Below are positions 18,950 to 28,445 of a stretch of DNA of 64,000 bases, piece by piece; the stretch's first letter is position 1; each line of letters opens with the position of its first letter. The stretch comes from Caldimonas brevitalea (lineage in GTDB: Bacteria > Pseudomonadota > Gammaproteobacteria > Burkholderiales > Burkholderiaceae_C). The notes beneath the pieces are model-generated. The model had not been told where the DNA came from. It ran no database searches and saw nothing but the letters and a program-made list of their open reading frames with translations. The position numbers were made by a program, and so were the translations under genes. The stretch spans positions 4,464,001 through 4,528,000 of the forward strand of contig NZ_CP011371.1 of the NCBI RefSeq assembly GCF_001017435.1, given 5' to 3'.

Positions 18950-18967
18950 ACGTCACGAAATTGTCAA
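18950..18967. promoter_or_regulatory. Weak Pho-box-like direct repeat upstream of DUF47-pit
   Basis: Plus-strand sequence ACGTCAC-GAAA-TTGTCAA has the 7-4-7 layout of a PhoB box (two TGTCA-like repeats 11 bases apart with an A-rich spacer). It lies 51-68 bases upstream of the DUF47 start. The repeats point against the direction of transcription, which is unusual for PhoB activation, and one repeat is degenerate (CGTCA). Treat as a weak candidate only. Confidence 0.25.
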
Positions 18968-19030
18968 AAGGCCTGCATTGTGACAGCAGGGGGCATGCCC
19001 GGTCTGCCGCTGGCCCGGCGGGCCACTCTG

Positions 19031-19693
19031 TCAGCGGTGCGCCGCGAGCCGGGCCGAGAAGAATGCGCGGGGCCCCTGGAAGGACTCGAGTTCCTGCATT
19101 AGCCGCGTGAAATCCGCCTCACGGTGAATCGGGTTGAAACCTTCGGTGTCCACCGCCAGCAGCGGCGCACCCTGGTAGACCTGAAAGTACTCATGGTAGG
19201 CGTCGGACAACGCCTGCAGGTAGGCCGCGTCGATGGCGCGCTCCATCCCGATGCCGCGCCGGCCAATGCGTTGCAACAAGGTCGGCGGCTCGGCCTGCAG
19301 CCAGATGACGAGGTCAGGCTCGGGTATCTGGGGCGCGAGATGCTGGTACATCTGTGAATAAAGCCGGTATTCGTCGTCGCTGAGGGTCAGCTTGGCGAAC
19401 AGCGCGTCCTTGGCAAACAGGAAGTCGCTCACCACCGGCCCGCCGAACATGCCCGGCTGCGCCAGCTCGCGGTACTGCTCCAGCCGCTGGAACAAAAAGT
19501 ACATCTGGGTCTGGAAGGCATAGCGGCTGCCATCGGCGTAGAAGCGTTCGAGAAACGGGTTCTCTTCGGGCTTCTCCATCATCAGCTCGGCGCCCAGCAC
19601 CGGGGCCAGCTTGCGCGCGAGCGAACTCTTGCCCACGCCGATCGGACCCTCGATCACGATGTGGCGGCACTGTGCAAAAGAAAATGAACTCAT
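19031..19693 (-). CDS. Deoxynucleoside kinase (dGK/dCK family)
   Basis: P-loop kinase of 220 residues that phosphorylates a deoxynucleoside; substrate preference cannot be read from sequence. The P-loop is EGPIGVGKSSLARKL at about residues 15-29. EKPEENPFLERFY and YAFQTQMYFLFQRLEQYREL are typical of the family, and the lid region is RIGRRGIGMER. Its start overlaps the stop of the DUF486 gene by four bases (ATGA), so the two are translationally coupled. In related genomes it sits with folK and pcnB, as here. Confidence 0.9.
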   Translation of the reverse strand: MSSFSFAQCRHIVIEGPIGVGKSSLARKLAPVLGAELMMEKPEENPFLERFYADGSRYAFQTQMYFLFQRLEQYRELAQPGMFGGPVVSDFLFAKDALFAKLTLSDDEYRLYSQMYQHLAPQIPEPDLVIWLQAEPPTLLQRIGRRGIGMERAIDAAYLQALSDAYHEYFQVYQGAPLLAVDTEGFNPIHREADFTRLMQELESFQGPRAFFSARLAAHR

Positions 19694-20049
19694 GCAGAGC
19701 GAAACATGAAATAGACGGCGCCCACCAGGCACAGCCCGGCCCACACGAAGTCGAGCTTGAACGGCATCTTCATGTAGACCATCGCGAACGGGATGAACAC
19801 CGACAGCGTGATGACCTCCTGCAGGATCTTCAGCTGCGCCAGCGTGAAGGCGCCACTGGCGAAACCGATGCGGTTGGCCGGCACCTGCAGCAGATACTCG
19901 AACAAGGCGATACCCCAGCTCACCGCGGCCGCGACGTACCAGGGCTTGGTGGCCAGGTTCTTCAGGTGCCCGTACCACGCGAAGGTCATGAAGACGTTGG
20001 AGGCGACCAGCAGCAAGATGGTCTGCAGGGAAACAGGCAGGACATTCAT
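19690..20049 (-). CDS. DMT superfamily small membrane protein (DUF486)
   Basis: Membrane protein of 119 residues with four predicted hydrophobic helices (VSLQTILLLVASNVFMTFAW, YVAAAVSWGIALFEYLL, ILQEVITLSVFIPFAMVYM, FVWAGLCLVGAVYFMF). It belongs to DUF486, a small drug/metabolite transporter-like family of unknown substrate. It overlaps the deoxynucleoside kinase start by four bases and lies 57 bases after folK, on the same strand. Confidence 0.9.
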   Translation of the reverse strand: MNVLPVSLQTILLLVASNVFMTFAWYGHLKNLATKPWYVAAAVSWGIALFEYLLQVPANRIGFASGAFTLAQLKILQEVITLSVFIPFAMVYMKMPFKLDFVWAGLCLVGAVYFMFRSA

Positions 20050-20106
20050 GGCGATGGGCGCCCTTCGCGAGCGGCGCGGTTCAAGACAGGACTCACAACA
20101 CAGGCT

Positions 20107-20601
20107 TCACGCGAGCAACGGGTCGTCGGTGCGCACGATGGCCTGCTCCCGCACCGGCGTAAGCAGCTCGGCCACCGGCCCCTGCCCCGGCACGCACAGT
20201 CCCGGGGCGAGCTCGGCCAACGGCAGCAACACGAAGGCTCGTTCATGCAGCCGCGGATGCGGCAGCGTCAGCGTCGGCAGTGCCAGGCACTGCTCGTCCC
20301 ACAGCAGCAGATCGAGGTCGAGCGTGCGTGGCGCATTGCGATAGGGACGTTCACGCCCATGGGCCAGCTCGATCGCTTGCAGGTGGGCCAGCATCGCCAA
20401 CGGCGTGCCCTCGTCGGCCTCGAACCCCACCACCGCATTCAGGTAGTCGGGCCCTGCGGCGCCCACCGGCGCACTGCGGTAGACCGACGACGCGCGCAGC
20501 GTGTGCACCCCGGGCAGCGCCCGCAGTGCTCGCACCGCGGCACGCAAGGCCGACAGCGGCTCGCCGAGATTGGCTCCCAGGCCGACGTAGACCGCCGCCA
20601 C
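20107..20601 (-). CDS. folK: 2-amino-4-hydroxy-6-hydroxymethyldihydropteridine diphosphokinase
   Basis: HPPK of folate biosynthesis, transferring pyrophosphate from ATP to 6-hydroxymethyl-dihydropterin. The 164-residue protein shows VYVGLGANLGEPL near the N-terminus, RTLDLDLLLWDEQ (metal-binding aspartates) and LPHPRLHERAFVLLPLAEL. I chose the GTG at 20601, 23 bases after the pcnB stop; an in-frame ATG at 20682 would overlap pcnB and add an Arg-rich, non-family stretch. Part of a pcnB-folK-DUF486-kinase string. Confidence 0.93.
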   Translation of the reverse strand: MAAVYVGLGANLGEPLSALRAAVRALRALPGVHTLRASSVYRSAPVGAAGPDYLNAVVGFEADEGTPLAMLAHLQAIELAHGRERPYRNAPRTLDLDLLLWDEQCLALPTLTLPHPRLHERAFVLLPLAELAPGLCVPGQGPVAELLTPVREQAIVRTDDPLLA

Positions 20602-20623
20602 ACAGACTCCGCGGCGCCCAGGC

Positions 20624-22174
20624 TCAGTCCGACTCGCCGGCCGATTCGGGCGCGCTCTCCCCGCCCGTGTCGGCCGCCCCACCTTCTTCGCCGGTCGGCT
20701 TGCGCCGGCGGCGGCGGCGCTTCTTGGCCGGCGCGGCGCCTTCGGCCTGGCCGCGCGCGCCGCTGCTGCTGCTGCGGCGCGTTTGCTCCTGCTCGCGCGC
20801 CTGGTCGACCAGATCGCGGCGTTCGTCGGCGTCGGCCAACGAAAAATCTTCCCACCAACGGGCCAGTTCGGCGTCGATCTCGCCCGCGTCCGCGCGCAGC
20901 CGCAAAAAGTCGAACCCGGCCCGGAAACGCGGCTGCTCGACCAGCACCGACGGCCCGTTGCCCGAGCGCTTCTCGAAGCGCGGCTGCATCATCCAAATCT
21001 CGCGCATGTCGGCGGCCAGCTTGCCGCGGCCCGAGATGTCGCCGATGCGGGCGTCGAACACCTCGTCGATCGCCGCTTGCAGCGACGGGAAGGGATGTTC
21101 ACCCTGCTGGCGTCGGCGGGCCCAGCCGTCGAGCACGTCGTGCCACAGCATGCAGGCCAGCATGAAGCTGGGCGCGACCGGCTTGCCTTCGGCCACCCGG
21201 CGGTCGGTGTCGGCCAAGGCGAGCTGCACGAACTTCTCGCGCCCGTCGTGGCGCTGCTGCTCGTCGAGCACCACGTCCAGGATGGGGAACACACCGCGGT
21301 GCAGCCCTTCCTTGCGCAGCTGTTCCAGCGAGGCCAGCGCGTGGCCGGTCTGCAGCAGCTTGATCATCTCGTCGAACATGCGCGACTGCGGCACGTTGTC
21401 GAGCAGGTCGGCCATGCGCTTGATCGGCTCGCGCGTCTTGGGCTCGATGTCGAACCCCAGCTTGGCCGCGAACCGCACCACACGGATGATGCGCACCGGG
21501 TCTTCGCGGTAGCGCGTTTCCGGGTCGCCGATCATGCGCAGCACACGCTGCTTGGCGTCGCGGATGCCGTGGTGGTAGTCGACCACGATCTCGGTCTGAG
21601 GGTCGTAGTACATGCCGTTGACGGTGAAGTCCCGGCGGGCCGCGTCTTCGATCTGGGGCCCCCAGACGTTGTCGCGCAGCACCCGGCCACTGGCGTCGAC
21701 CACATGGGTCTTGCCCACCAGGTCGGCCTTGGAGGTCTTCTCGTTGCCTTCGACCTGCTGCGCCGCGGCGTTGTCGAGGTAGGCGCGGAAGGTCGACACC
21801 TCGATCACCTCGTGCTCGCGGCCGCGGCCGAACACCACGTGCACGATGCGAAAGCGCCGCCCGATGATGAAGGCGCGCTTGAACAGGGCCTTCACCTCCT
21901 CCGGCGTGGCGTTGGTGGCGACGTCGAAATCTTTCGGCCGCAAGCCGAGGATCAGGTCGCGCACCGCACCGCCGACGATGTAGGCCTCGTGGCCCCCGTC
22001 CTTGAGCGTCTGCACCACCTTCATTGCCCGGTCGTCCACCAGCGAGCGATCGATGCCGTGCTCGCTTTTCGGCACTTCGACACGTTTGCCGATCTGGTGC
22101 CCGGCCTTGTCTGGCTTGGCCGCGCCCGCCGGGGCGGTCTTGCCGAGCAGCCTATCGATGAATTTCTTGATCAT
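20624..22174 (-). CDS. pcnB: Poly(A) polymerase I
   Basis: Adds 3' poly(A) tails that promote RNA decay. The 516-residue protein has the class II nucleotidyltransferase signature YIVGGAVRDLILGLRPKDFD with catalytic aspartates in DFDVATNATPEEV, the neck RRDFTVNGMYYDP, and a C-terminal highly basic tail (KKRRRRRRKP) followed by an acidic end. These tails are typical of beta/gammaproteobacterial PcnB and differ from CCA-adding enzymes. The stop of the HAD gene upstream overlaps its start by about 20 bases. Confidence 0.95.
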   Translation of the reverse strand: MIKKFIDRLLGKTAPAGAAKPDKAGHQIGKRVEVPKSEHGIDRSLVDDRAMKVVQTLKDGGHEAYIVGGAVRDLILGLRPKDFDVATNATPEEVKALFKRAFIIGRRFRIVHVVFGRGREHEVIEVSTFRAYLDNAAAQQVEGNEKTSKADLVGKTHVVDASGRVLRDNVWGPQIEDAARRDFTVNGMYYDPQTEIVVDYHHGIRDAKQRVLRMIGDPETRYREDPVRIIRVVRFAAKLGFDIEPKTREPIKRMADLLDNVPQSRMFDEMIKLLQTGHALASLEQLRKEGLHRGVFPILDVVLDEQQRHDGREKFVQLALADTDRRVAEGKPVAPSFMLACMLWHDVLDGWARRRQQGEHPFPSLQAAIDEVFDARIGDISGRGKLAADMREIWMMQPRFEKRSGNGPSVLVEQPRFRAGFDFLRLRADAGEIDAELARWWEDFSLADADERRDLVDQAREQEQTRRSSSSGARGQAEGAAPAKKRRRRRRKPTGEEGGAADTGGESAPESAGESD

Positions 22175-22862
22175 TGAACAGTTTCAGGATGCGCCAGCCG
22201 CGCTGTTCCGCCGTTTGTTGCAGCGCGGGAGAGGGGTTGGTGGCCACCGGATCGTTGGCACGTTCCAGCAGCGGCAGGTCGTTGGGAGAGTCGCTGTAGA
22301 ACGTGGTGCGCCCGAAGTCTTCCCAACGCGCCCCGAGCGACTGCAACCACTGGTCGACCCTCGTGATCTTGCCCGCCTGGTAGGACGGCACCCCAAGGAT
22401 CCCTCCCGTGATGTTACCGGACGCGTCGCGTTCGAGTTGCAGTGCCAGCAGGTGCTCGACGCCGAACGCCGCCGCGATGGGGGCCGTGACGAACTCGTTT
22501 GTCGCGGTCACGATCGCGACCAGATCCCCCTGCGCCTGGTGACGGCGCACCAGGTCGACGGCGGGCGGCAGGACGCGGGGCTGCACCACCTCGGCCAGGA
22601 ACTTCTGCTGGGCCCAGGCCTGCTCGGCAGCGCTGCGGCCGCGCCACGGCGCGGTGGTGAAACGAATGTAGGCCTCGACGTCGAGCCGCCCGGCCAGGTA
22701 CTGGGCATAGAAGGCATCGTTGCCGCGCCGGAACTCCTGCGCGTCGGCCCAGCCGATCTGCACCATGAACTCGCCGAAGGCATGGTCGGAGTCAATCGGC
22801 AGCAGGGTGTGGTCGAGGTCGAACAAGCACAGGTTGCGAGGGCCCGGGCGCACCGTCGTCAT
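22152..22862 (-). CDS. HAD-IB family hydrolase (phosphoserine phosphatase-like)
   Basis: Haloacid dehalogenase-type phosphatase of 236 residues. Motif I is LFDLDHTLLPIDSDHAF (nucleophile Asp in DLDHT) near residue 14, motif II TATNEF in the middle, and motif IV YSDSPNDLPLL. The all-helical cap between motifs I and II fits subfamily IB (SerB/GPP type). Substrate unknown; in Burkholderiales this gene regularly lies between pcnB and hda. Its start overlaps the hda stop by four bases. Confidence 0.92.
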   Translation of the reverse strand: MTTVRPGPRNLCLFDLDHTLLPIDSDHAFGEFMVQIGWADAQEFRRGNDAFYAQYLAGRLDVEAYIRFTTAPWRGRSAAEQAWAQQKFLAEVVQPRVLPPAVDLVRRHQAQGDLVAIVTATNEFVTAPIAAAFGVEHLLALQLERDASGNITGGILGVPSYQAGKITRVDQWLQSLGARWEDFGRTTFYSDSPNDLPLLERANDPVATNPSPALQQTAEQRGWRILKLFNDQEIHR

Positions 22863-23533
22863 TGCCGCTCCTCGGCCAGCATCTGCTTCAGCAGCGGCAC
22901 CGTCACCGCGCGCTGGGCGGCCAGCGCGAAGCGGTCGAGCCGGTCGAGCAGGCCCATCAGGCTGCCGAGGTCACGCGAAAATCGAGTCAACAAATAGCTC
23001 ATCACATCGTCCGAAAGAAAGATGCCCCGGCGGTCGGCCGCCTGCCGCAGCACGGCTCGGCAATCGCTTTCCGAAAGCGGCTGCAGGTGGAACACATGGC
23101 CCCAGCCGAGGCGGGTGCGCAGGTCGTCGCGCAGCGGCAGGTCTACCGGCGGCCAGCGCCCGGCCGAGGCGATCAACTGCCCGTGGGTGGTGGCCTGCAC
23201 AAACAGCGCAAAGGCGCGCTGCTGCTGGTCGGGGCCGTAGCGCTCACTATCGTCGAGCACCAGCAAACGCCAAGTGTCGTCGAAATCCATCTCCGGCGAC
23301 GCGCCAGCGTCGTACCAGCCGACCCGCCCGCCGAGCGCCTTCACTTCCAGCGCGAGGCTCTGCAGCAAATGGGTCTTGCCGGCGCCGGCCTCGCCCCACA
23401 GGTAGACCGGCGCCGGCCGTTGGTGCGAGTTCAAAGCATGCAGGTGGGCGACCACCGCGGCGTTCGGGCCGGGAAAGTAGTTGTCGAAACTGTGTGGCTC
23501 GTCGGGCCCCAGCCCCAGCGGTATCTGCCTCAT
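22859..23533 (-). CDS. hda: DnaA regulatory inactivator Hda
   Basis: DnaA-homologous AAA+ protein that, bound to the sliding clamp, stimulates hydrolysis of DnaA-ATP after replication starts. The 224-residue protein begins MRQIPLGLG, containing the QxPLxL clamp-binding motif. The P-loop is GEAGAGKTHLL and the Walker B region is LLVLDDSERYG. No DNA-binding domain follows, which separates it from DnaA. The ATG at 23533 is chosen because the in-frame extension to 23794 is Arg-rich and would displace the clamp motif. Divergent from purM. Confidence 0.94.
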   Translation of the reverse strand: MRQIPLGLGPDEPHSFDNYFPGPNAAVVAHLHALNSHQRPAPVYLWGEAGAGKTHLLQSLALEVKALGGRVGWYDAGASPEMDFDDTWRLLVLDDSERYGPDQQQRAFALFVQATTHGQLIASAGRWPPVDLPLRDDLRTRLGWGHVFHLQPLSESDCRAVLRQAADRRGIFLSDDVMSYLLTRFSRDLGSLMGLLDRLDRFALAAQRAVTVPLLKQMLAEERQ

Positions 23534-23783
23534 GTCGCCCGCCGTTCGGGACCGCACCACGAGGACCGGCAGGTGTCGACCGGCCGGCCTGTCACCGCGC
23601 GCTGAGGCACGGCGTCGCCAGCGACAGCCGACGGCCGCGGCGCGGCGCGGCGCCGCAGGGGCAGACCTGGTTTTGGCGCAGTGCAGAGGGTCATGGGGCA
23701 ATGAAAGAAGCCGCGTCGCGGGACGAGGCCGGTAAAATCGCGCAAATTCTATAGGCCGGCCGTTTTGCCCCGGCATCCTGAAC

Positions 23784-24818
<1,035 letters not shown>

Positions 24819-24832
24819 GCGGCCTGCCGCAA

Positions 24833-24856
24833 GAGCGCCCACTGACGCGGGCGCTC
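24833..24856. terminator. Hairpin between convergent purM and SirB1-type gene
   Basis: Perfect 8-bp arms GAGCGCCC (24833-24840) and GGGCGCTC (24849-24856) around an 8-base loop, placed midway in the 50-base gap between convergent stop codons. Only weak T content follows on either side (minus strand CTCTTGC), so it is a moderate candidate for a bidirectional terminator. Confidence 0.5.
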
Positions 24857-24868
24857 ACCCTCCCACCA

Positions 24869-25726
24869 TCAGTGCAGCCGCGGCGGCCCGGTGCGTCGCA
24901 GTTCTTCGAGGCGGTCGGCCATTGCCAGGCGATCGTCGGCTTCGTCGGCCTGGTGGACGTAGGCCGCCAGATCCGAGATCGCTTCGTCGCGCCGGCCCAA
25001 CTCCGCATAGGCCAGGCCGCGATCGCGCCGCTCCTCCAGCGCGTGCGGCAGCAAGATCACCAGACGTTGCGCGATCGCCAGCAAGTGCGGCCAGTCTTCG
25101 CGCGCGCGGTAGATCTCCTTCAGGTTGCGCAGCATGCGGGCCACCACTTCGCGCGGCGTGGCCGATTGCAAAAACAAGCCGAGCGGCACGTCGAATTCGC
25201 CCACCAGGCCCTGCTGGCGCTTGTAGGGGTCGAGCCGCTCGTCCAGCTCTTCGCGTGACAGTGACGCACCCGAAAACGGGTCCATCACGACCTCACCTTG
25301 CGGCATCTTCAGCTTGACGAGAAAGTGGCCCGGGAACGACACCCCGCGCGCCGTCAGCCCGACCTGACCCGCCAGCTCGATGTACAGGATCGCAAGCGAA
25401 ATCGGGATGCCGCGCCGCGTGCGCAGCACTTCGTTGAGGCAGCTGTTGTGCGGGTCGTAGTAGTCGTTGACGTTGCCGCCGAAGCCCAGCTCTTGGAAGA
25501 AGTAGCGGTTGAGCATGCGCAGACGCTGCATCGGCGAAGCGTCGGCCGCCAGCCGGCGGGCGAGCCGCTCGCCCAGAGCGTCGATCTCGGCCAGGGCGGC
25601 CTGCATGTCGAGGTCGGGGAACTCATCCTGCGCCAGCGACAAGGCCACCTCGGTGAGCGAGAAGCTGGCATCGTCGGCGACGAGCGAAGAAAAATACTCG
25701 ATGGCGGAGGGGACCGCGAAGTGCAT
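24869..25726 (-). CDS. SirB1/YchA family protein (transglutaminase-like plus TPR)
   Basis: Protein of 285 residues in the SirB1 family. The N-terminal transglutaminase-like fold contains NDYYDPHNSCLNEVLRTRRG (catalytic-type Cys) and RGVSFPGHFLVKL (His), and the C-terminal part is a TPR-like helical region (AIAQRLVILLPHALEERRDRGLAYAELGRRDEAISDL). Function is not well established. The ATG at 25726 is the family start (MHFAVPSAIEYFSSLV); a much longer in-frame extension to 26587 overlaps murJ and is rejected. Confidence 0.88.
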   Translation of the reverse strand: MHFAVPSAIEYFSSLVADDASFSLTEVALSLAQDEFPDLDMQAALAEIDALGERLARRLAADASPMQRLRMLNRYFFQELGFGGNVNDYYDPHNSCLNEVLRTRRGIPISLAILYIELAGQVGLTARGVSFPGHFLVKLKMPQGEVVMDPFSGASLSREELDERLDPYKRQQGLVGEFDVPLGLFLQSATPREVVARMLRNLKEIYRAREDWPHLLAIAQRLVILLPHALEERRDRGLAYAELGRRDEAISDLAAYVHQADEADDRLAMADRLEELRRTGPPRLH

Positions 25727-25839
25727 ACCCGCAGTGTAGTCCTCCCTGCCGCGGCGGTTCAAACCGCGGTGTCGAACGCGGGCGAGGCGCACCGACACTG
25801 CCGGCGCAAGGCCGGCCCGGTCGCGGTCGTGTGCTTTCC

Positions 25840-27396
25840 CTACCCCCGCCTCACGAACTGGCGCACACGCAGGCCCAGCAGCATCAACACCGCGAAATAC
25901 AGCGCGCCGGCGGCGCCGACGGCCAGCGCCATCCAGCCCGCACGCCACCACGGTGAGGCGCCCAATGCGACCCAATCCAGGGTGTACGCCAGATACGCGA
26001 GCCCGCCCCCCAGCAGCGCCGAGGCGAACCCCACGCGGGCGAGAAAAGCCCACCACCCGGGCGCGGGCTGGTAGGAGCCGCGCCGCTTCAGCCCCCACAA
26101 CAACCAGCTCGCGTTGACCAAGGCGGCCAGGCCGATCGACAAGGCCAGGCCGGCATGCCCGATCCACGGCACGAACACGAGGTTCATCAGCTGCGTGAGA
26201 CACAACACGACGACGGCGATCTTGACCGGCGTGCGGATGTCCTGCTTCGCATAGAAGCCCGGCGCCAGCACCTTGACCGCGATCAGCCCCAGCAGGCCGA
26301 CACCGTATCCCATCAGCGCGACCACGGTTTGCTGCACGTCGCGCGGCGTGAAGGCGCCGCGGTGGTACAGCACCGCGACCAGCGGCTCGGCAAACACCAC
26401 CAGCGCCACCGCGCACGGCAAGGCCAGCAGCACGACCAGGCGCAAGCCCCAGTCGAGCAGATCTGAATAACGCGCATCGTCGCCCAGCGCGCGCGCCGAC
26501 GACAGCTGAGGCAGCAGCACGACACCCAGCGCCACGCCCAGCAAGCCGGTGGGGAACTCCATCAGCCGGTCGGCATAGGTCAGCCACGAGACGCTCCCCG
26601 GGCCGAGGTGCGAGGCGATCTGGGTGTTGATCAGCAGCGAGAGCTGCGCGACCGACACGCCCAGCAACGCCGGCGCCATCTGGCGCAAGACGCGGTGCAC
26701 GCCGGGATGGCGCCAGGCGGCCGAGGGTTTGCGCAGCCGGGGCAGCATGCCGATGCGAGCCAGCGCCGGGAACTGCACGCCCAACTGCAGCAGGCCACCC
26801 ACCACAACACCGGCGGCCATCGCATAGATCGGCTCGATGTCGTACACGGCGAAACGCGGCGCCAGCCAGGCGGCCGCGGCGATCATCGCGACGTTCAGCA
26901 GCACCGGCGTCGCGGCCGGGACGACAAAGCGCTTCCAGGTGTTCAGAATGCCCGCCGCCAGCGCCACCAGCGACATGAACCCGATGTAGGGGAACATGAA
27001 GCGGGTCATCACCACCGCGGCGTCATACCCCTGCGGTGTGCTGCGCAGGCCCGCCGCCATCAGCCAGACCAGCACCGGCGCGCCGACCACCCCTAGCACG
27101 CAGGTGACAACCAGGGCCCAGAACAACACGGTGGCGACCGCGTCGACCAGATCGCGCGTCGCGGCGTCGCCGTCGCGGGCCCGCGTCTCGGCCAGGATGG
27201 GCACAAACGCCGCCGAGAAAGCGCCTTCGGCAAACAAGCGGCGCAGCAGATTCGGAATGCGGAACGCGACGTTGAAGGCGTCGGTCCAGGCGCTGGCGCC
27301 GAAACTGGCCGCGATCAGCAGTTCGCGCACCAACCCGGTGACGCGTGACGCGAGGGTGAACAGCGAGACGGTGGAGGCGGCGCGTAGCAGGTTCAT
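25840..27396 (-). CDS. murJ: Lipid II flippase MurJ
   Basis: MOP-superfamily flippase that moves lipid II across the inner membrane for peptidoglycan synthesis. The 518-residue protein has about 14 hydrophobic segments and the family N-terminus MNLLRAASTVSLFTLASRVTGLVRELLIA, with FRIPNLLRRLFAEGAFSAAFVPI following. A clear TATAAT lies 58 bases upstream. It is divergent from rpsT, a standard arrangement in Burkholderiales. The GGCGGTGTG-type start alternatives upstream add a non-family stretch. Confidence 0.96.
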   Translation of the reverse strand: MNLLRAASTVSLFTLASRVTGLVRELLIAASFGASAWTDAFNVAFRIPNLLRRLFAEGAFSAAFVPILAETRARDGDAATRDLVDAVATVLFWALVVTCVLGVVGAPVLVWLMAAGLRSTPQGYDAAVVMTRFMFPYIGFMSLVALAAGILNTWKRFVVPAATPVLLNVAMIAAAAWLAPRFAVYDIEPIYAMAAGVVVGGLLQLGVQFPALARIGMLPRLRKPSAAWRHPGVHRVLRQMAPALLGVSVAQLSLLINTQIASHLGPGSVSWLTYADRLMEFPTGLLGVALGVVLLPQLSSARALGDDARYSDLLDWGLRLVVLLALPCAVALVVFAEPLVAVLYHRGAFTPRDVQQTVVALMGYGVGLLGLIAVKVLAPGFYAKQDIRTPVKIAVVVLCLTQLMNLVFVPWIGHAGLALSIGLAALVNASWLLWGLKRRGSYQPAPGWWAFLARVGFASALLGGGLAYLAYTLDWVALGASPWWRAGWMALAVGAAGALYFAVLMLLGLRVRQFVRRG

Positions 27397-27453
27397 GGCA
27401 AGCGGCCGCCCGGCTGAAGGCAGCGCGGGCGGCCGGGACGTGGAAAACGCGGG

Positions 27454-27459
27454 ATTATA
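27454..27459 (-). promoter_or_regulatory. -10 element for murJ
   Basis: The minus strand reads CTATAATCCC with a consensus TATAAT hexamer 58 bases before the murJ start. The -35 region at the expected distance is poor (CAAGAG). The element points away from the rpsT promoter, 37 bases further right, so both genes are transcribed divergently from one short gap. Confidence 0.55.
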
Positions 27460-27490
27460 GAAAGCACCCACTCGCGCTCTTGCCACACCT

Positions 27491-27520
27491 TTGCCTTGAC
27501 ATCCGAGAAACTGCTATACT
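27491..27520 (+). promoter_or_regulatory. rpsT promoter with extended -10
   Basis: TTGCCT (27491-27496), an 18-base spacer, and TATACT (27515-27520) preceded by TGC, so a TGn-extended -10. A TTGACA at 27496-27501 is only 13 bases from the -10 and is probably not the -35 in use. The TGCTATACT is identical to that before rpsP. The message leader to the rpsT start is about 60 bases. Confidence 0.7.
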
Positions 27521-27586
27521 CTTCGTCTTTCGTCTATGCCACCCGGGGCCTATCGATCAGGCCCAGCTCAACCGGAAAGCACCCGC

Positions 27587-27880
27587 ATGGCCACCTCTTC
27601 CAAAGCCAAGAAGACCGTTCGCATCGCGTCGGGCCGCAAGCGCGCCCGCCAAGACGTCAAGCTGAACGCCGCGAACACCGCACTTCGCTCCAAATTCCGC
27701 ACGGTCATCAAGAACGTGCAAAAAGCCGTGGTTGCCGGCGACAAGGCCAAGGCAACCGAGCTGTATACCAGCGCCCAGAAGGTCATCGACTCGGTGGCCG
27801 ACAAGGGTCTGTTCCACAAGAACAAGGCCGCTCGCCACAAGAGCCGCCTGTCTTCCGCCATCAAGGCGCTGTCCGCCTGA
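27587..27880 (+). CDS. rpsT: 30S ribosomal protein S20
   Basis: Ribosomal protein S20, 97 residues, binding the 5' domain of 16S rRNA. It begins [21 protein letters not shown] and has the helical core [15 protein letters not shown] and the conserved [13 protein letters not shown]. The ATG at 27587 follows CCGGAAAGCACCCGC, a modest ribosome site. Monocistronic: own promoter upstream and two terminator-like hairpins downstream. Confidence 0.98.
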   Translation: MATSSKAKKTVRIASGRKRARQDVKLNAANTALRSKFRTVIKNVQKAVVAGDKAKATELYTSAQKVIDSVADKGLFHKNKAARHKSRLSSAIKALSA

Positions 27881-27906
27881 TACGGCAGACCGGGCTGGCA
27901 CAGACC

Positions 27907-27933
27907 AAGGGGTCCGCATCGCGGGCCCTTTTT
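27907..27933 (+). terminator. rpsT terminator, first copy
   Basis: AAGGGGTCCGC, loop ATC, GCGGGCCCTT followed by TTT: a stem of ten pairs with one G-T pair and one bulged G, ending in five T in all. It starts 27 bases after the rpsT stop. This is a standard intrinsic terminator and the first of two near-identical units. Confidence 0.85.
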
Positions 27934-27937
27934 CATG

Positions 27938-27962
27938 AAGGGCTCGCATCGCGGGCCCTTTT
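27938..27962 (+). terminator. rpsT terminator, second copy
   Basis: AAGGGCTCGC, loop ATC, GCGGGCCCTT followed by TT: a near-exact copy of the preceding hairpin, about 30 bases downstream, sharing GCATCGCGGGCCCTTTT. Tandem duplication is the likely origin. As a hairpin it can also stop the convergent DUF3579 transcript. Confidence 0.8.
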
Positions 27963-28010
27963 GCATTGCGCCGTCGTCATCGACGGGCGGGCGCCGCCTC
28001 AGCAAGCGCG

Positions 28011-28334
28011 TCAGGCCTTCTTGGCGCCGTCAGGCAGCAAACAGGCCTCCGCCACCTGCAGGTTGTTGTCGCGCGCGAAATTCATCACGAAGTCCCACGC
28101 CATCGGCTCGATCGAGCGCACCGCTTCGTTCACGACCACACACTTGATGCCGTTGACCACCATCGGCACGCAGTAGGGCGAATAGCTGATGTGGCCGCCA
28201 CGACGCGCGACGCCGTCCGGCCTGAAACACGACATGACCCCGGCCAGCCGTTCGGCCCAGTCGCTGGGGCGGAAGGTGCGGCCGTCTTGAGTGATCCCCT
28301 GTATGAAGATCTCGCGGGGTTTGGCTGTCGTCAT
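28011..28334 (-). CDS. DUF3579 domain-containing protein
   Basis: Small soluble protein of 107 residues in DUF3579, a family largely restricted to betaproteobacteria and without known function. It starts MTTAKPREIFIQGITQDGRTF and contains the conserved FRPSDWAERLAGVMSCF and SYSPYCVPMVVNGIKCVVVN blocks. An in-frame ATG at 28499 is rejected because the sequence between is not family-like. It is divergent from argD across a 357-base gap and convergent with rpsT. Confidence 0.88.
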   Translation of the reverse strand: MTTAKPREIFIQGITQDGRTFRPSDWAERLAGVMSCFRPDGVARRGGHISYSPYCVPMVVNGIKCVVVNEAVRSIEPMAWDFVMNFARDNNLQVAEACLLPDGAKKA

Positions 28335-28445
28335 GCGGTGGTGACAGGTGAAAAGTCGCTTGTGGCGGGGAGCGCGAAGTGTAGTGGGCCGCCGCGCGGT
28401 ATCCGTCGGTGGGAACGGTATCTTATTAAAGAGTTCCTGAGTAAC

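Noticed and set aside
27496..27501. TTGACA as the -35 of rpsT
   Set aside because: Only 13 bases from the TATACT; the extended -10 with TTGCCT at 18 bases fits better.
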